Below are positions 1 to 7,491 of a DNA stretch of 23,336 bases, one piece after another. This stretch comes from Cellvibrionaceae bacterium (GTDB taxonomy: Bacteria > Pseudomonadota > Gammaproteobacteria > Pseudomonadales > Cellvibrionaceae). The notes beneath the pieces are model-generated. The model was not told the origin of the DNA, did not search any database, and worked only from the letters and a program-made list of their open reading frames with translations. Position 1 is the stretch's first letter; every line of letters begins with the position of its first letter. The translations under genes and the position numbers were made by a program. The stretch spans positions 1 to 23,336 of the forward strand of contig JAGKWU010000028.1 of NCBI GenBank assembly GCA_021151695.1, given 5' to 3'.

Positions 1-87
1 GACCTGGATTTACCCCAACAAGCCTTATACGGCCTCGCGGATTTGATGTACCGGGTGCAGGAGTTTTGCGATAAGAATAAGGATTAG
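1..87 (+). CDS. 3' end of an unidentified protein gene (partial)
   Basis: The reading frame is open from the first base and ends at TAG 85-87. It gives 28 C-terminal residues, with a core LPQQALYGLADLMYRVQEF and a charged lysine-rich tail. The start lies outside the window and I do not recognise the family. The frame is believed real because a second copy of the same C-terminus (933-1040) keeps the frame and differs mainly by codon-compatible changes. A terminator follows directly. The product is probably a small soluble protein; function unknown. Confidence 0.6.
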   Translation, partial: DLDLPQQALYGLADLMYRVQEFCDKNKD

Positions 88-119
88 GGAGTGAAGCGGT
101 CGGAAGGCCGCTTTTGATT
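7..119 (+). repeat. Direct repeat copy 1 (gene 3' end plus terminator)
   Basis: This segment aligns without gaps to 960-1072, with 6 mismatches in 113 bases by eye. It covers the last 27 codons of the partial gene and its terminator. Weaker similarity continues downstream (about 150-180 against 1088-1122). The two copies flank the GT51-like gene. Confidence 0.85.
94..115 (+). terminator. Rho-independent terminator after the partial gene
   Basis: The stem GCGGTC/GGCCGC (one G-U pair) has a GGAA tetraloop and is extended by A-T pairs into a short T-run, starting 6 bases after the stop codon at 87. The second copy at 1047-1068 has a perfect GCGGCC/GGCCGC stem. Confidence 0.75.
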
Positions 120-230
120 AAAGGGTGTTGGGTATCGACTATAAGTGCGGATTGGTTTAATTTTGATCTCCCCTAATATTTATATAAAACCCGCCACTAA
201 TTTGGCATTAATTATTTATAAGCAACGAAC

Positions 231-929
231 ATGAAATCAAAAAAAATATTGAAATATATAGCAGGGATAGCAAGTGTTATTAGTTTATATCTAATAATCG
301 CTGGATGCTGGGCATCGTTAACCGTCGCCGAACTCTTACCCGAATTCCCAACAAACAATGAGCAGCTTTTGCTAACTGAACAGCAATTAGCGACCCTGCT
401 AAAAATTGAAGACCCCAGGTTTTACGATCATATCGGTATTGATCTCTCACCCGGACAAGGTCTCACAACAATTACATCCTCATTGGCTCGCGATATATTT
501 TTATCAGGCAAAAAGCTTGAAGGTGTAAAGGGCGGCTTCCAATCATTTTATGGCGCTGTATTTAATTGCTGTAAAACATTTGATTTTGGTAGAGATGTTA
601 TGGCTTTAGTTTTAAATAAACACCTTTCGAAAGAAAAACAGCTCCAGCTATATATTTCCACCGTGTATATGGGACAGAACAATGGAAAAGGGGTTATTGG
701 CCTACCAGCGGCAGCGAATGCTTATTTTAATAAAAGCTTTTCAGATCTCACAGAAGAAGAATTTATAACTTTAGTCGCAATGCTGGATGCGCCCAACTAT
801 TACCATCCTACGAAAGGTGCTGAGCAGCTTAAGTCCCGCATCTTGAAGATAAAAAGTATCTTATCTGGTGTTTGCAAACCAAAAGGCTGGTTTGATACCA
901 AGTATGAGCATTGCAACGGCAATGTTTGA
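231..929 (+). CDS. Small GT51-like peptidoglycan glycosyltransferase (MtgA-sized)
   Basis: This is a 232-residue protein with one N-terminal membrane segment (about 9-31) followed by a periplasmic glycosyltransferase-51-like domain, the fold that polymerises lipid II into glycan strands. Visible landmarks are the EDPRFYDHIGID motif (60-71, with the first catalytic Glu at 60), QGLTTIT (76-82, cf. QGxSTIT), SKEKQLQLYISTVYMG (133-148, cf. the usual SKxEILExYLNxxxFG) and AAANAYF (160-166). There is no transpeptidase domain. It is odd in two ways: the roughly 20 residues normally between GID and QG are missing, and the usual RKxxEA glutamate aligns with Arg121/Asp122, so activity is doubtful. It lies between two copies of a neighbouring gene's 3' end, suggesting acquisition as cassette cargo. 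Confidence 0.75.
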   Translation: MKSKKILKYIAGIASVISLYLIIAGCWASLTVAELLPEFPTNNEQLLLTEQQLATLLKIEDPRFYDHIGIDLSPGQGLTTITSSLARDIFLSGKKLEGVKGGFQSFYGAVFNCCKTFDFGRDVMALVLNKHLSKEKQLQLYISTVYMGQNNGKGVIGLPAAANAYFNKSFSDLTEEEFITLVAMLDAPNYYHPTKGAEQLKSRILKIKSILSGVCKPKGWFDTKYEHCNGNV

Positions 930-932
930 TAG

Positions 933-1040
933 CGCTCAGAGGATATCCACCACTATATAGATTTACCCCAACGAGCCTTATACGGCCTCGCGGATTTGAT
1001 ATACCAGGTGCAGGAGTTTTACGATAAGAATAAGGATTAA
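933..1040 (+). pseudogene. Truncated second copy of the upstream gene's C-terminus
   Basis: A frame opening just after TAG 930-932 encodes a tail with the core LPQRALYGLADLIYQVQEF and ends at TAA 1038-1040. It is nearly the same C-terminus as at 1-87. It has no start codon of its own and abuts the GT51-like gene's stop (927-929), so I read it as a remnant left by a duplication-type insertion. An untranslated relic is the simplest view. Confidence 0.6.
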
Positions 1041-1072
1041 GGAGTGAAGCGGCCGGAAGGCCGCTTTTGATT
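960..1072 (+). repeat. Direct repeat copy 2 (gene 3' end plus terminator)
   Basis: Partner of 7-119, at a constant offset of 953 bases. About 95% identity suggests a duplication that is not brand new, or a second allele brought in from a relative. Confidence 0.85.
1047..1068 (+). terminator. Rho-independent terminator (second copy)
   Basis: Perfect 6-bp GC stem GCGGCC/GGCCGC with GGAA loop, flanked by AA and TTTT. It ends plus-strand transcription from the GT51-like gene. It also lies about 90 bases beyond the stop of the convergent HEPN gene and could stop that transcript, although the minus-strand T-run is short. Confidence 0.7.
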
Positions 1073-1156
1073 GATGCGCTAATTAGAAGATGTTGATTTA
1101 ATTTTTTCTCCGCCCCTGATTATTCAAAGTTAATATCAATTGTTGCTGTGCCATGA

Positions 1157-1843
1157 TTAGACAACTTGAAGATATTCATTTCTGCCATAAGCTGTCGTAA
1201 GCCGTCTTGATATTCCACTGATGATGGATTTGCAGCAACCAACAAACTCTTGATATTCCTTATCTTCTATCCCCTGTTTTCTTTTTCCATGAGAAATATC
1301 ATTCCGAGCATTTAAAAGTCTATTTAACGGAGAATAAATATCTTTTAAATCCCTATATTCCAAACCAACTTGAAATAAAAGCTTTTCCAAAACCTGCTGA
1401 CCGACATTATTTTCGGTGTTGACATAACCTTCTGGAATTGTGACGGGATGATTTTGTATTAAGATTATATTTTCAACAAACTCAACCTGCCTAGACAGCT
1501 TATGTAAAGCTATATCTTCTGGAAGAGTTCGACGAAATATTGGACTTTTTTTATCCCTATTATTCAGCGCAATAAACTCACGATGCAATGTAGCTGCAGC
1601 AATAACCGGTTTTACATCTGAGCACTTTAGACCCTTTTTGTTTATCTCATCTATATATAAAGAGAATGCAAACTGCACAAACCCCTCGATATGAGCATAA
1701 ATGAGGCAAAGTATCGAACGTCGAATTTTCTTGCGATCTTCATCTCGTTCTATTTCTCTCTGAGTGTTATCAAGAAACCTAATTTCATCCTCACGCCATT
1801 CTCTTTCGGATTCTATTTGCAACTGAAAATATTCAAGGCTCAT
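1157..1843 (-). CDS. HEPN-domain putative RNase (MAE_28990/MAE_18760-like)
   Basis: This 228-residue helical protein resembles the MAE_28990/MAE_18760 HEPN group. An IYAHIEGFVQ helix lies at 48-57, and near the C-terminus RNDISHG at 180-186 gives the R-x4-H signature (Arg180, His185) that forms the metal-independent RNase site in HEPN toxins and effectors. It is the last gene of a three-gene operon. Its ATG overlaps the stop of the DUF262 gene by four bases (1840-1843), implying translational coupling and fixed stoichiometry. HEPN proteins act as RNases or as regulators in toxin-antitoxin, abortive infection and CRISPR systems. I infer it is the effector or RNA-cleaving arm of this unit. The family call rests on motif and size, not on a search. 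Confidence 0.7.
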   Translation of the reverse strand: MSLEYFQLQIESEREWREDEIRFLDNTQREIERDEDRKKIRRSILCLIYAHIEGFVQFAFSLYIDEINKKGLKCSDVKPVIAAATLHREFIALNNRDKKSPIFRRTLPEDIALHKLSRQVEFVENIILIQNHPVTIPEGYVNTENNVGQQVLEKLLFQVGLEYRDLKDIYSPLNRLLNARNDISHGKRKQGIEDKEYQEFVGCCKSIISGISRRLTTAYGRNEYLQVV

Positions 1844-2967
1844 AGTAATAGATCTTCCAGTTTATCAATCACTATCTGAATTCTTCTATTAAGGGGGCCT
1901 GGTGAATTTTTCCCACCACCAGTAGTGACCTCGATAAACTCCTGATCACTTTTTATTTCTTCGATCTTATCTCTTATTGCTTCTATATGCCTCTGATTAT
2001 CAGGGTCAATTTCATCCAGCTTACTAATCAGACCTGTACATATTCCTTCAAAATGATAAACAGAAAAATTTGACTGTACTCCACTTCTACCTGAGCGCCC
2101 AAATGATTTATCGCCAAGAGCCCTATTTAACACCAAGAATAATTTCTCAAAAACACTACCCTCTTCTTCATAATTGAAAACAACTTCATTATTCTCTGGA
2201 TCAGACACTGCCTCCATATATTCCGTCAAAAAATCTGCCACATCATGTACGAAATAATTTCTATAATTTTTTAGCGAAAAATATCTTAAAACCAACTCTT
2301 GATCAAAGGATCCAAGCCATTGCTGCTTGGATATATTTGAAATACATGCTTTATAATTTTCTGATCTACTTTTTTCAATTACAAAATCAATAAACGTAGG
2401 ATCCAGCATCCGAATCGTACAATTCCTCAATTGTTGATTTGTTAATGCCTCGCCACCAGTATTTAGTCGCTTAAACATATGATAGCGAAATTTATTATCA
2501 CTACCTTTTCTAACCACTTCGACCCTTACGAAAGCCCTCTTTAATCTAATTTTTAATGACGTGGGCAAATCATCATATTTATAGCCATTTAAATCAGGGA
2601 CAATGTCGCACTCTTGAAGCTCTAAAAAATCACCCTCTACCACTGCAGGCTCCAAGTGATTAGCAGTTAACTTTCCTCTTAAATGGAGATATGAAGAAAA
2701 TCGTTGCAATCCATCAATAAGCTGATACTTTCCTGTTTCAGACTCCACAACGTATATCGGGGGAACAGGCATCTCCAGCAAAAGCGACTCTATAAACCTC
2801 GATTGAGCACCTTGAGTCCATCTAAACAGACGCTGGTAATCTGGATTGATATCTAGCTCCCCGCCAAGGTACATATCCAGTAGCTCATTAAATGACAAAT
2901 CCAAGCTTTGCGTATGTACTTTTTCAACGCTTTGCTCAAGAGACAGAATTAAATCATCATTTTCCAC
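1840..2967 (-). CDS. DUF262 (ParB/GmrS-like) domain protein
   Basis: This 375-residue protein has a clear DUF262 N-terminal half: NPDYQRLFRW (41-50), the IESLLLEMPVPP stretch (59-70), DGLQRFSS (85-92) and FKRLNTGGEALTNQQLRN (165-182). DUF262 is a ParB-superfamily NTPase/DNA-binding module found in GmrSD-type modification-dependent restriction and in many defence loci. I see no HNH (DUF1524) domain in the C-terminal half, so cleavage would have to come from a partner, perhaps the coupled HEPN protein. The start is GTG (2965-2967), one base after the methyltransferase stop. The stop overlaps the HEPN start. Likely role: sensing or NTP-driven control within the three-gene system. Confidence 0.85.
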   Translation of the reverse strand: MENDDLILSLEQSVEKVHTQSLDLSFNELLDMYLGGELDINPDYQRLFRWTQGAQSRFIESLLLEMPVPPIYVVESETGKYQLIDGLQRFSSYLHLRGKLTANHLEPAVVEGDFLELQECDIVPDLNGYKYDDLPTSLKIRLKRAFVRVEVVRKGSDNKFRYHMFKRLNTGGEALTNQQLRNCTIRMLDPTFIDFVIEKSRSENYKACISNISKQQWLGSFDQELVLRYFSLKNYRNYFVHDVADFLTEYMEAVSDPENNEVVFNYEEEGSVFEKLFLVLNRALGDKSFGRSGRSGVQSNFSVYHFEGICTGLISKLDEIDPDNQRHIEAIRDKIEEIKSDQEFIEVTTGGGKNSPGPLNRRIQIVIDKLEDLLL

Positions 2968-2968
2968 G

Positions 2969-4228
2969 TCATTCTCCTTTTACAAAAATTAGCACAGTTT
3001 CAACAGCTGAGCTTTTACTTCTATATTGCTTTGACTTTGTATTTAAATTAGCCATATTTCTTTTACTTTCAAATTCAATATTTTCTTTAAGCTTTAATTT
3101 TTTTAATCCAGCCATCTCAGAAATAATTCGCGGCAAATCACAATGGATATTTTTATAGAAAGAATCTTGCACAACGCATACAAATTTTGAGCCAGGCTTC
3201 AACACTCTTTCTATTTCACTTATTGACGAACTCAACGAAATAAAATATTGCAAAAAATTTTTATAATAATATGTCTTTGAAGCTTTTGAGGTATGAGATT
3301 TTACAGCAGAAAGAAAAGATGCACATTGGCCACCTATATCACCAAAACCGGACTCAACTTCTTTTGGGACCGTCGTAGTGCCCATTAACTGTCTCCTTAT
3401 TGAATCTGCCTCGATCTCTCCTGCCACACATAAAATTGCCAACTCCGGTAAAGTGGCAATTCCATAATCTATTCTTGTGCAATATGGTGGAGAAGTTAGA
3501 ATAAAATCAATTGACGCACTTTCGACTGGCAGCAGGAGTGACGAACCAACCGTTATTTTGGAAATATCTCTTGGCCACTCATGATCGACAACCGAGATTC
3601 CCTTCATCAAATCTTGAACATACTTTACATATTGCTTTTTTAATTCCACCCAAGAAATGTTTAATTTCTTATCAAGGTTTTTGGGCTTTTTAACCCAAGT
3701 AGGGTTAGTTGGAATAAAATCGGCAAGATAACCTCTAACACAATTAAAAAGACATGTGTACATCAAGCATTGTGCATTCGAAAGAGAGTTAACCTTTTTC
3801 AATGTTGATTCATATTGCACACCCCCTAGTATGCAATATTCAATTTTACGAATGGCATCTACCGCAGAGGGATCAAACCATATATTTAAATGATCATTAG
3901 TTCTCGACAATACCTTTGATTTTGCATTTATTTCTTTTAGCTTTACAGTAATGATATCGATATCGCTTTTTACTGCCTGCTTGGCCGAAGCAATTACTTT
4001 CATGGCTGGGTTAAGGTCTACCCCAATAGAATTCAGGCCATTAACCGAGGCCATTAAAGTAGTTGTGCCGGCGCCATTCCATGGATCCAATATGACTGCA
4101 GAATCAGGCAGCTCAGCCGACTCAATAATATTTTGAGTAAATGTATGCGAATAGCCCGCATAATAGTTATACCAATATGGTTTTACTTCTATTGACTCAT
4201 TTTCTCTTTTTGGGTTGACAATTAACAA
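2969..4228 (-). CDS. SAM-dependent DNA methyltransferase (amino-MTase type)
   Basis: This is a 419-residue protein. Motif I DPWNGAGTT (48-56) and the adjacent GVDLNP (69-74) form the SAM pocket, and TSPPYCTRIDY (245-255) is the motif IV catalytic loop typical of N4-cytosine/N6-adenine methyltransferases. About 190 residues lie between motif I and motif IV, room for a target-recognition or helical insert. ERVLKPGSKFVCVVQD near 340 resembles motif VI. The start is TTG at 4226-4228: there is no in-frame ATG nearby upstream, and GGTGA sits about 7 bases before it. It is the first gene of the operon and presumably marks self DNA. The target base and site cannot be read from sequence. Confidence 0.85.
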   Translation of the reverse strand: MLIVNPKRENESIEVKPYWYNYYAGYSHTFTQNIIESAELPDSAVILDPWNGAGTTTLMASVNGLNSIGVDLNPAMKVIASAKQAVKSDIDIITVKLKEINAKSKVLSRTNDHLNIWFDPSAVDAIRKIEYCILGGVQYESTLKKVNSLSNAQCLMYTCLFNCVRGYLADFIPTNPTWVKKPKNLDKKLNISWVELKKQYVKYVQDLMKGISVVDHEWPRDISKITVGSSLLLPVESASIDFILTSPPYCTRIDYGIATLPELAILCVAGEIEADSIRRQLMGTTTVPKEVESGFGDIGGQCASFLSAVKSHTSKASKTYYYKNFLQYFISLSSSISEIERVLKPGSKFVCVVQDSFYKNIHCDLPRIISEMAGLKKLKLKENIEFESKRNMANLNTKSKQYRSKSSAVETVLIFVKGE

Positions 4229-4249
4229 AATAGTTTCACCATATTTTTA

Positions 4250-4668
4250 AGAGTTTCGGTCCATTGTTAACCGTGCCATTCGATACTATGTTTCGCAGCT
4301 CAATATGCTCATGAAACTTCTTGGCATCTAATCTAGAGTTAAATTTTTGAATATATACGCTTTTTAATTTTCATAACAGAGTATTTTTGAATTTGCAAAT
4401 GCATTTTGTGCTAAAAGTACTCTATTTGAAATCTTGTTTTAGCAAAAACTAGCACCTTCGCAAGAAATAGACTTCCACATGATATTTATAGCTATCCTCC
4501 CTTAATCTACAGAAAAAGCAGGAAATGTAAGTTACACAGATAATCCTCCATTAAATATGCAGGAACAAAGCCCAAGAAATGAGCGGTTGATACTTATTAT
4601 TTACATTGAATTATTTCTTAGTTTATTGTCACACTACTCCCCATCAATGGCTGTTTCAGGACCCACCC
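4250..4668. other. 419-base AT-rich gap between divergent operons
   Basis: No credible gene. The region must hold the promoters of the minus-strand methyltransferase operon and the plus-strand zinc exporter. It contains the palindrome ATTTGCAAAT (4391-4400) inside a larger inverted repeat (4378-4423), a possible operator. I found no convincing Zur box. Open frames here lack ribosome sites. Confidence 0.5.
4378..4423. promoter_or_regulatory. Nested inverted repeat, candidate operator
   Basis: AGAGTATTTTT (4378-4388) and AAAAGTACTCT (4413-4423) are inverted copies with one mismatch. A perfect 10-base palindrome lies between them at 4391-4400. It is about 150-195 bases upstream of the methyltransferase start. 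An operator for self-regulation of the defence operon is possible but unproven; AT-rich chance pairing is the alternative. Confidence 0.25.
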
Positions 4669-5583
4669 ATGCCCCACCACCACGCCGACCACGATCACGA
4701 CCACCACAATCACCACCACACCACAAACTACAGCCGCGCTTTTGCAATTGCGATTGTGTTGAATATGACGTTTGTGGTTGTGGAGTTTGGTTATGGGTTT
4801 GTTGCTAACTCGACGGCGTTGATGGCGGATGCGGGGCATAATTTATCGGATGTGTTGGGATTGGTGTTGGCGTGGGGTGCGTCTGTGTTGGCTCGTCGGG
4901 CGTCGAGTGCGCGTTATACCTATGGGCTGCGCAGTTCTTCTATTCTTGCTGCGCTGGCGAATGCCATGCTGTTGTTATTTGCTTGTGGTGCCATTGCGTG
5001 GGAAGCCCTGTTGCGTTTTTCGCAGCCGCCATTAGTGGCCGGTATGACGGTGTCGCTGGTGGCTTTTGTTGGTATTGTAGTGAACGGTTTATCTGCCTGG
5101 TTGTTTATGAAAGGCAGCAAAGAAGATTTGAATATTCGCGGCGCTTATCTTCATATGGCTGCCGATGCGGCGATATCTTTAGGTGTGGCAGTTGCGGGTA
5201 TAGTCATTATGTTTACGCAATGGTTTTGGTTGGACCCTATGGTGAGCCTGATTATTGTTGCGGTGATTATAATTTCCACTTGGGGCTTGCTGCGTGATTC
5301 CGTGAAGCTGGCTTTGAATGCGGTGCCTGCGCATATCGACCTTGCCGCTGTAGAAAATTATTTGCGCCGCCAGCCGGGGATTACCGATATCCATGATTTG
5401 CATGTGTGGGCGATGAGCACGACCGAAACTGCGCTGACTGTTCACCTGGTGATGCCTGAGGGGTATCCGGGTGATGAGTTTATGGATGATATTCGCGAGA
5501 CGTTAGAACATGAGTTTGCGATCCAACATAGCACCTTGCAAATGGAGCAAGGCACCACCACTCACGTGTGTCACATTCATTAA
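4669..5583 (+). CDS. CDF-family zinc efflux transporter with His-rich N-terminus
   Basis: This cation diffusion facilitator (ZitB/CzcD/ZnT-like, 304 residues) exchanges cytoplasmic Zn2+ for protons at the inner membrane. I choose ATG 4669 rather than the in-frame ATG at 4606 because AGGA (4657-4660) is well placed and the family-typical histidine-rich head begins there. Residues 3-17 contain ten histidines. Six membrane segments follow. The transport site has HNLSD in TM2 (His57, Asp61) and HMAAD in TM5 (His162, Asp166), the HxxxD/HxxxD pattern associated with zinc rather than manganese or iron selectivity. The C-terminal cytoplasmic domain has DIHDLHVW and ends in a His/Cys-containing tail. 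It looks monocistronic, with a terminator about 95 bases after the stop. Confidence 0.9.
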   Translation: MPHHHADHDHDHHNHHHTTNYSRAFAIAIVLNMTFVVVEFGYGFVANSTALMADAGHNLSDVLGLVLAWGASVLARRASSARYTYGLRSSSILAALANAMLLLFACGAIAWEALLRFSQPPLVAGMTVSLVAFVGIVVNGLSAWLFMKGSKEDLNIRGAYLHMAADAAISLGVAVAGIVIMFTQWFWLDPMVSLIIVAVIIISTWGLLRDSVKLALNAVPAHIDLAAVENYLRRQPGITDIHDLHVWAMSTTETALTVHLVMPEGYPGDEFMDDIRETLEHEFAIQHSTLQMEQGTTTHVCHIH

Positions 5584-5677
5584 AACCATACCAACCCATC
5601 AAGTTCGCGATAGCCAAAACTTATCAGCTAGGCATTGCCGCGACTCTCACATCCTCTAATAAATAAGTCGATATGGC

Positions 5678-5726
5678 CGGTTGGTGTGGTTAACCGCTTT
5701 TAACGCTCACAACCAGCCGATTTTTT
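5678..5726 (+). terminator. Probable terminator after the zinc exporter
   Basis: CGGTTGGTGTG (5678-5688) pairs with CACAACCAGCCG (5708-5719), with one bulge and a G-U pair, around a long loop, and is followed by six T residues at 5721-5726. Confidence 0.5.
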
Positions 5727-5747
5727 AACCATCTTTGATTATGGCGA

Positions 5748-5784
5748 GCCAGGGCTTTACCATGCAACCCAAGCCCGGGCTGGC
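5748..5784 (+). promoter_or_regulatory. Structured leader hairpin before the ABC operon
   Basis: GCCA+GGGCTT (5748-5757) pairs with AAGCCC+TGGC (5771-5776 and 5781-5784), leaving a four-base GGGC bulge, about 75 bases upstream of the permease start. No T-run follows, so it is unlikely to be a terminator. I compared it from memory with TPP, guanidine-I/III, fluoride and preQ1 consensus motifs and saw no match. It may be an unassigned leader structure or chance. Confidence 0.3.
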
Positions 5785-5859
5785 GTAACCTGCAGGGATG
5801 TTATTTCAGCGTTAAGGATTTGATAGCAACCGTGTAGTAACAACGCAAAGGTTAGACAC

Positions 5860-6645
5860 ATGACAATAAAGAAAAGCAGTTTTTTTGATCAAAAGCGGGG
5901 GAAAATTCTCGCTCCGCTGGTGGTAATCAGCGCGCTCATTGCCATTTGGTGGGTTGCGGTGATTTACACCAAAAGCGCCATCTTTCCAACACCCTGGCAA
6001 GTGGTTACGGGCACGGTGGAATTAGCAAAAGATGGTACTTTGTGGGAACACATTGCCTCTTCGCTGGCTCGTGTTTGTACAGGTTTCTTTTTGGCCATTG
6101 CCATTGCGATTCCTGTGGGGCTTTGGATCGGGCGTGTGGATGCAGCTTACACCACGCTTAATCCTATCTTTCAAATTCTCCGCCCTATTTCCCCTATTGC
6201 CTGGATTCCCCTCGCGATTTTGTGGTTTGGTGTAGGTAATGCATCGCCGATATTTTTGATTTTTATCGCTTCGGTTTTTCCCATGGTGGTGCAAACAGCG
6301 TCTGCTGTGCACACCATCGAAAAACGTTATTTGCGTGCGGCAGAAAATTTCGGTGTATCGCGTGCAAAGCTGTTTCGTCAGGTGATTATTCCGGCGGTAT
6401 TTCCTGAAATTATCGTTGGTATGCGCATCACCTTGGGCGTTGCCTGGTTGGTGGTTGTGGCAGCGGAAATGATTGCGCTGCGCTCTGGCCTTGGCTATTT
6501 AATTATGGATTCACGCAACGCGGGCAATCGTTATGACCTGGTGATTGCCAGCATGATCATCATCGGCGTGATCGGGCTTATACTCGATAAAACAACTCGC
6601 TTTTTAGAAAAAAGAAAATCAGTAAGGTGGCGTTATGGTGGATAA
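5860..6645 (+). CDS. ABC transporter permease, NitT/TauT (SsuC/TauC) family
   Basis: This is a 261-residue inner-membrane permease with about six hydrophobic segments (first at about 18-37) and the BPD_transp_1 coupling segment. The family's EAA loop is here ENFGVSRAKLFRQVIIPAVFPEIIVG. The early segment with FPTPWQV and the central PISPIAWIPLAILWFG are typical of nitrate/sulfonate/taurine/pyrimidine-precursor importers. The substrate cannot be assigned. No periplasmic binding protein gene lies beside it, so that subunit must be encoded elsewhere. The start ATG at 5860 has AAAGG about 8 bases upstream. The stop overlaps the ATPase start by 11 bases, so the two are translated together. Confidence 0.9.
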   Translation: MTIKKSSFFDQKRGKILAPLVVISALIAIWWVAVIYTKSAIFPTPWQVVTGTVELAKDGTLWEHIASSLARVCTGFFLAIAIAIPVGLWIGRVDAAYTTLNPIFQILRPISPIAWIPLAILWFGVGNASPIFLIFIASVFPMVVQTASAVHTIEKRYLRAAENFGVSRAKLFRQVIIPAVFPEIIVGMRITLGVAWLVVVAAEMIALRSGLGYLIMDSRNAGNRYDLVIASMIIIGVIGLILDKTTRFLEKRKSVRWRYGG

Positions 6646-7375
6646 GATTGTTGTCGACAATATCAAGAAAAGTTTTCCGGTTTCCAAAGGTACTTTGGAG
6701 GTCGTCAACAACCTGAGTTTAAGCGTACGCGACGGCGAGTTCCTTGCGATTGTTGGACCTTCAGGTTGCGGCAAATCGACATTGATGAAAATGATTTGCG
6801 GCTTCGAGATGCCGGACGAAGGCAGCATCAAAGTCGATGGTGAAGTGCGCCACGGCCCCAACGCCAAAGGTATTTTGATTTCGCAGCACGGTTCGGTATT
6901 TCCCTGGATGACCGTTCACCAGAATATGATTTTCGGTTTGAAAGATATGAGTGAAAAGGAAAAGCATGATATTGCTGATCACTATATTGCCATGGTTGGA
7001 TTGAAAGGTTTCGAGAAAAACTATCCCCATGAATTGTCAGGCGGGATGTTAAAGCGCGTTGAAATTGCCCGCGCCTTGGCGATGAAACCGGAAATTCTCT
7101 ACATGGATGAGCCGTTTTCTGCCCTTGATGCACTGATGAATTTGCACATGCGTATGGAGTTGTTGCGCATATTGGAAAAAGAACGTCACACGGTGTTGCT
7201 GATCACTCACGATGTGGAAGAAGCAGTACATCTTGCGGATCGCATCATGGTGTTATCACCTCGCCCAACGACCATACAAGCGGTGCACGAGGTTAACCTT
7301 CCGCATCCGCGCAAGATCTCCAGCCCGGAAGCGCAGGAATTGAAAGATCTTATTTTGCGTGAACTGGGGCTTTAA
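6635..7375 (+). CDS. ABC transporter ATPase, NitT/TauT (SsuB/TauB) family
   Basis: This 246-residue nucleotide-binding subunit powers the permease encoded just upstream. All motifs are present: Walker A GPSGCGKST (41-49), Q-loop Gln84 followed by SVFPWMTV, signature LSGGMLKR (134-141), Walker B ILYMDEP (154-160), D-loop SALD, and the H-loop histidine in LLITHD (His192). The second signature half is slightly unusual, with LSGGML where LSGGMR/Q is more common. AAGGTGG at 6624-6630 is the ribosome site inside the end of the permease gene. The gene ends before a strong terminator that also faces the flagellar operon. Confidence 0.92.
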   Translation: MVDKIVVDNIKKSFPVSKGTLEVVNNLSLSVRDGEFLAIVGPSGCGKSTLMKMICGFEMPDEGSIKVDGEVRHGPNAKGILISQHGSVFPWMTVHQNMIFGLKDMSEKEKHDIADHYIAMVGLKGFEKNYPHELSGGMLKRVEIARALAMKPEILYMDEPFSALDALMNLHMRMELLRILEKERHTVLLITHDVEEAVHLADRIMVLSPRPTTIQAVHEVNLPHPRKISSPEAQELKDLILRELGL

Positions 7376-7419
7376 GCTACCGGCACATCAATATAAAACT
7401 AACAATAACTCTCTACATA

Positions 7420-7453
7420 AAAAAGCCCCGAGCAGAAATGATCGGGGCTTTTT
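7420..7453. terminator. Bidirectional terminator between convergent operons
   Basis: AAAAAGCCCCGA (7420-7431) and TCGGGGCTTTTT (7442-7453) form a perfect 12-bp stem with a 10-base loop. The pairing extends outward through CTACAT/ATGTAG with one unpaired base. It gives a T-run on both strands and so closes both the ABC operon (plus) and the flagellar operon (minus). Confidence 0.9.
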
Positions 7454-7481
7454 ATGTAGATCCAGGTTATGTAGATCCAGG
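7452..7481. repeat. Two tandem 15-bp repeats beside the terminator
   Basis: TTATGTAGATCCAGG occurs twice head to tail (7452-7466, 7467-7481) between the terminator stem and the stop of the next gene. The first copy overlaps the stem's edge. This looks like local slippage duplication. Confidence 0.8.
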
Positions 7482-7491
7482 TAATGAAAAA

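Noticed and set aside
4606..4668. Longer start for the zinc exporter
   Set aside because: The 21 extra residues are not family-like and AGGA favours the ATG at 4669.
5730..5859. TPP, guanidine, fluoride or preQ1 riboswitch before the ABC genes
   Set aside because: None of the conserved core motifs I know are present; only a generic hairpin is seen.
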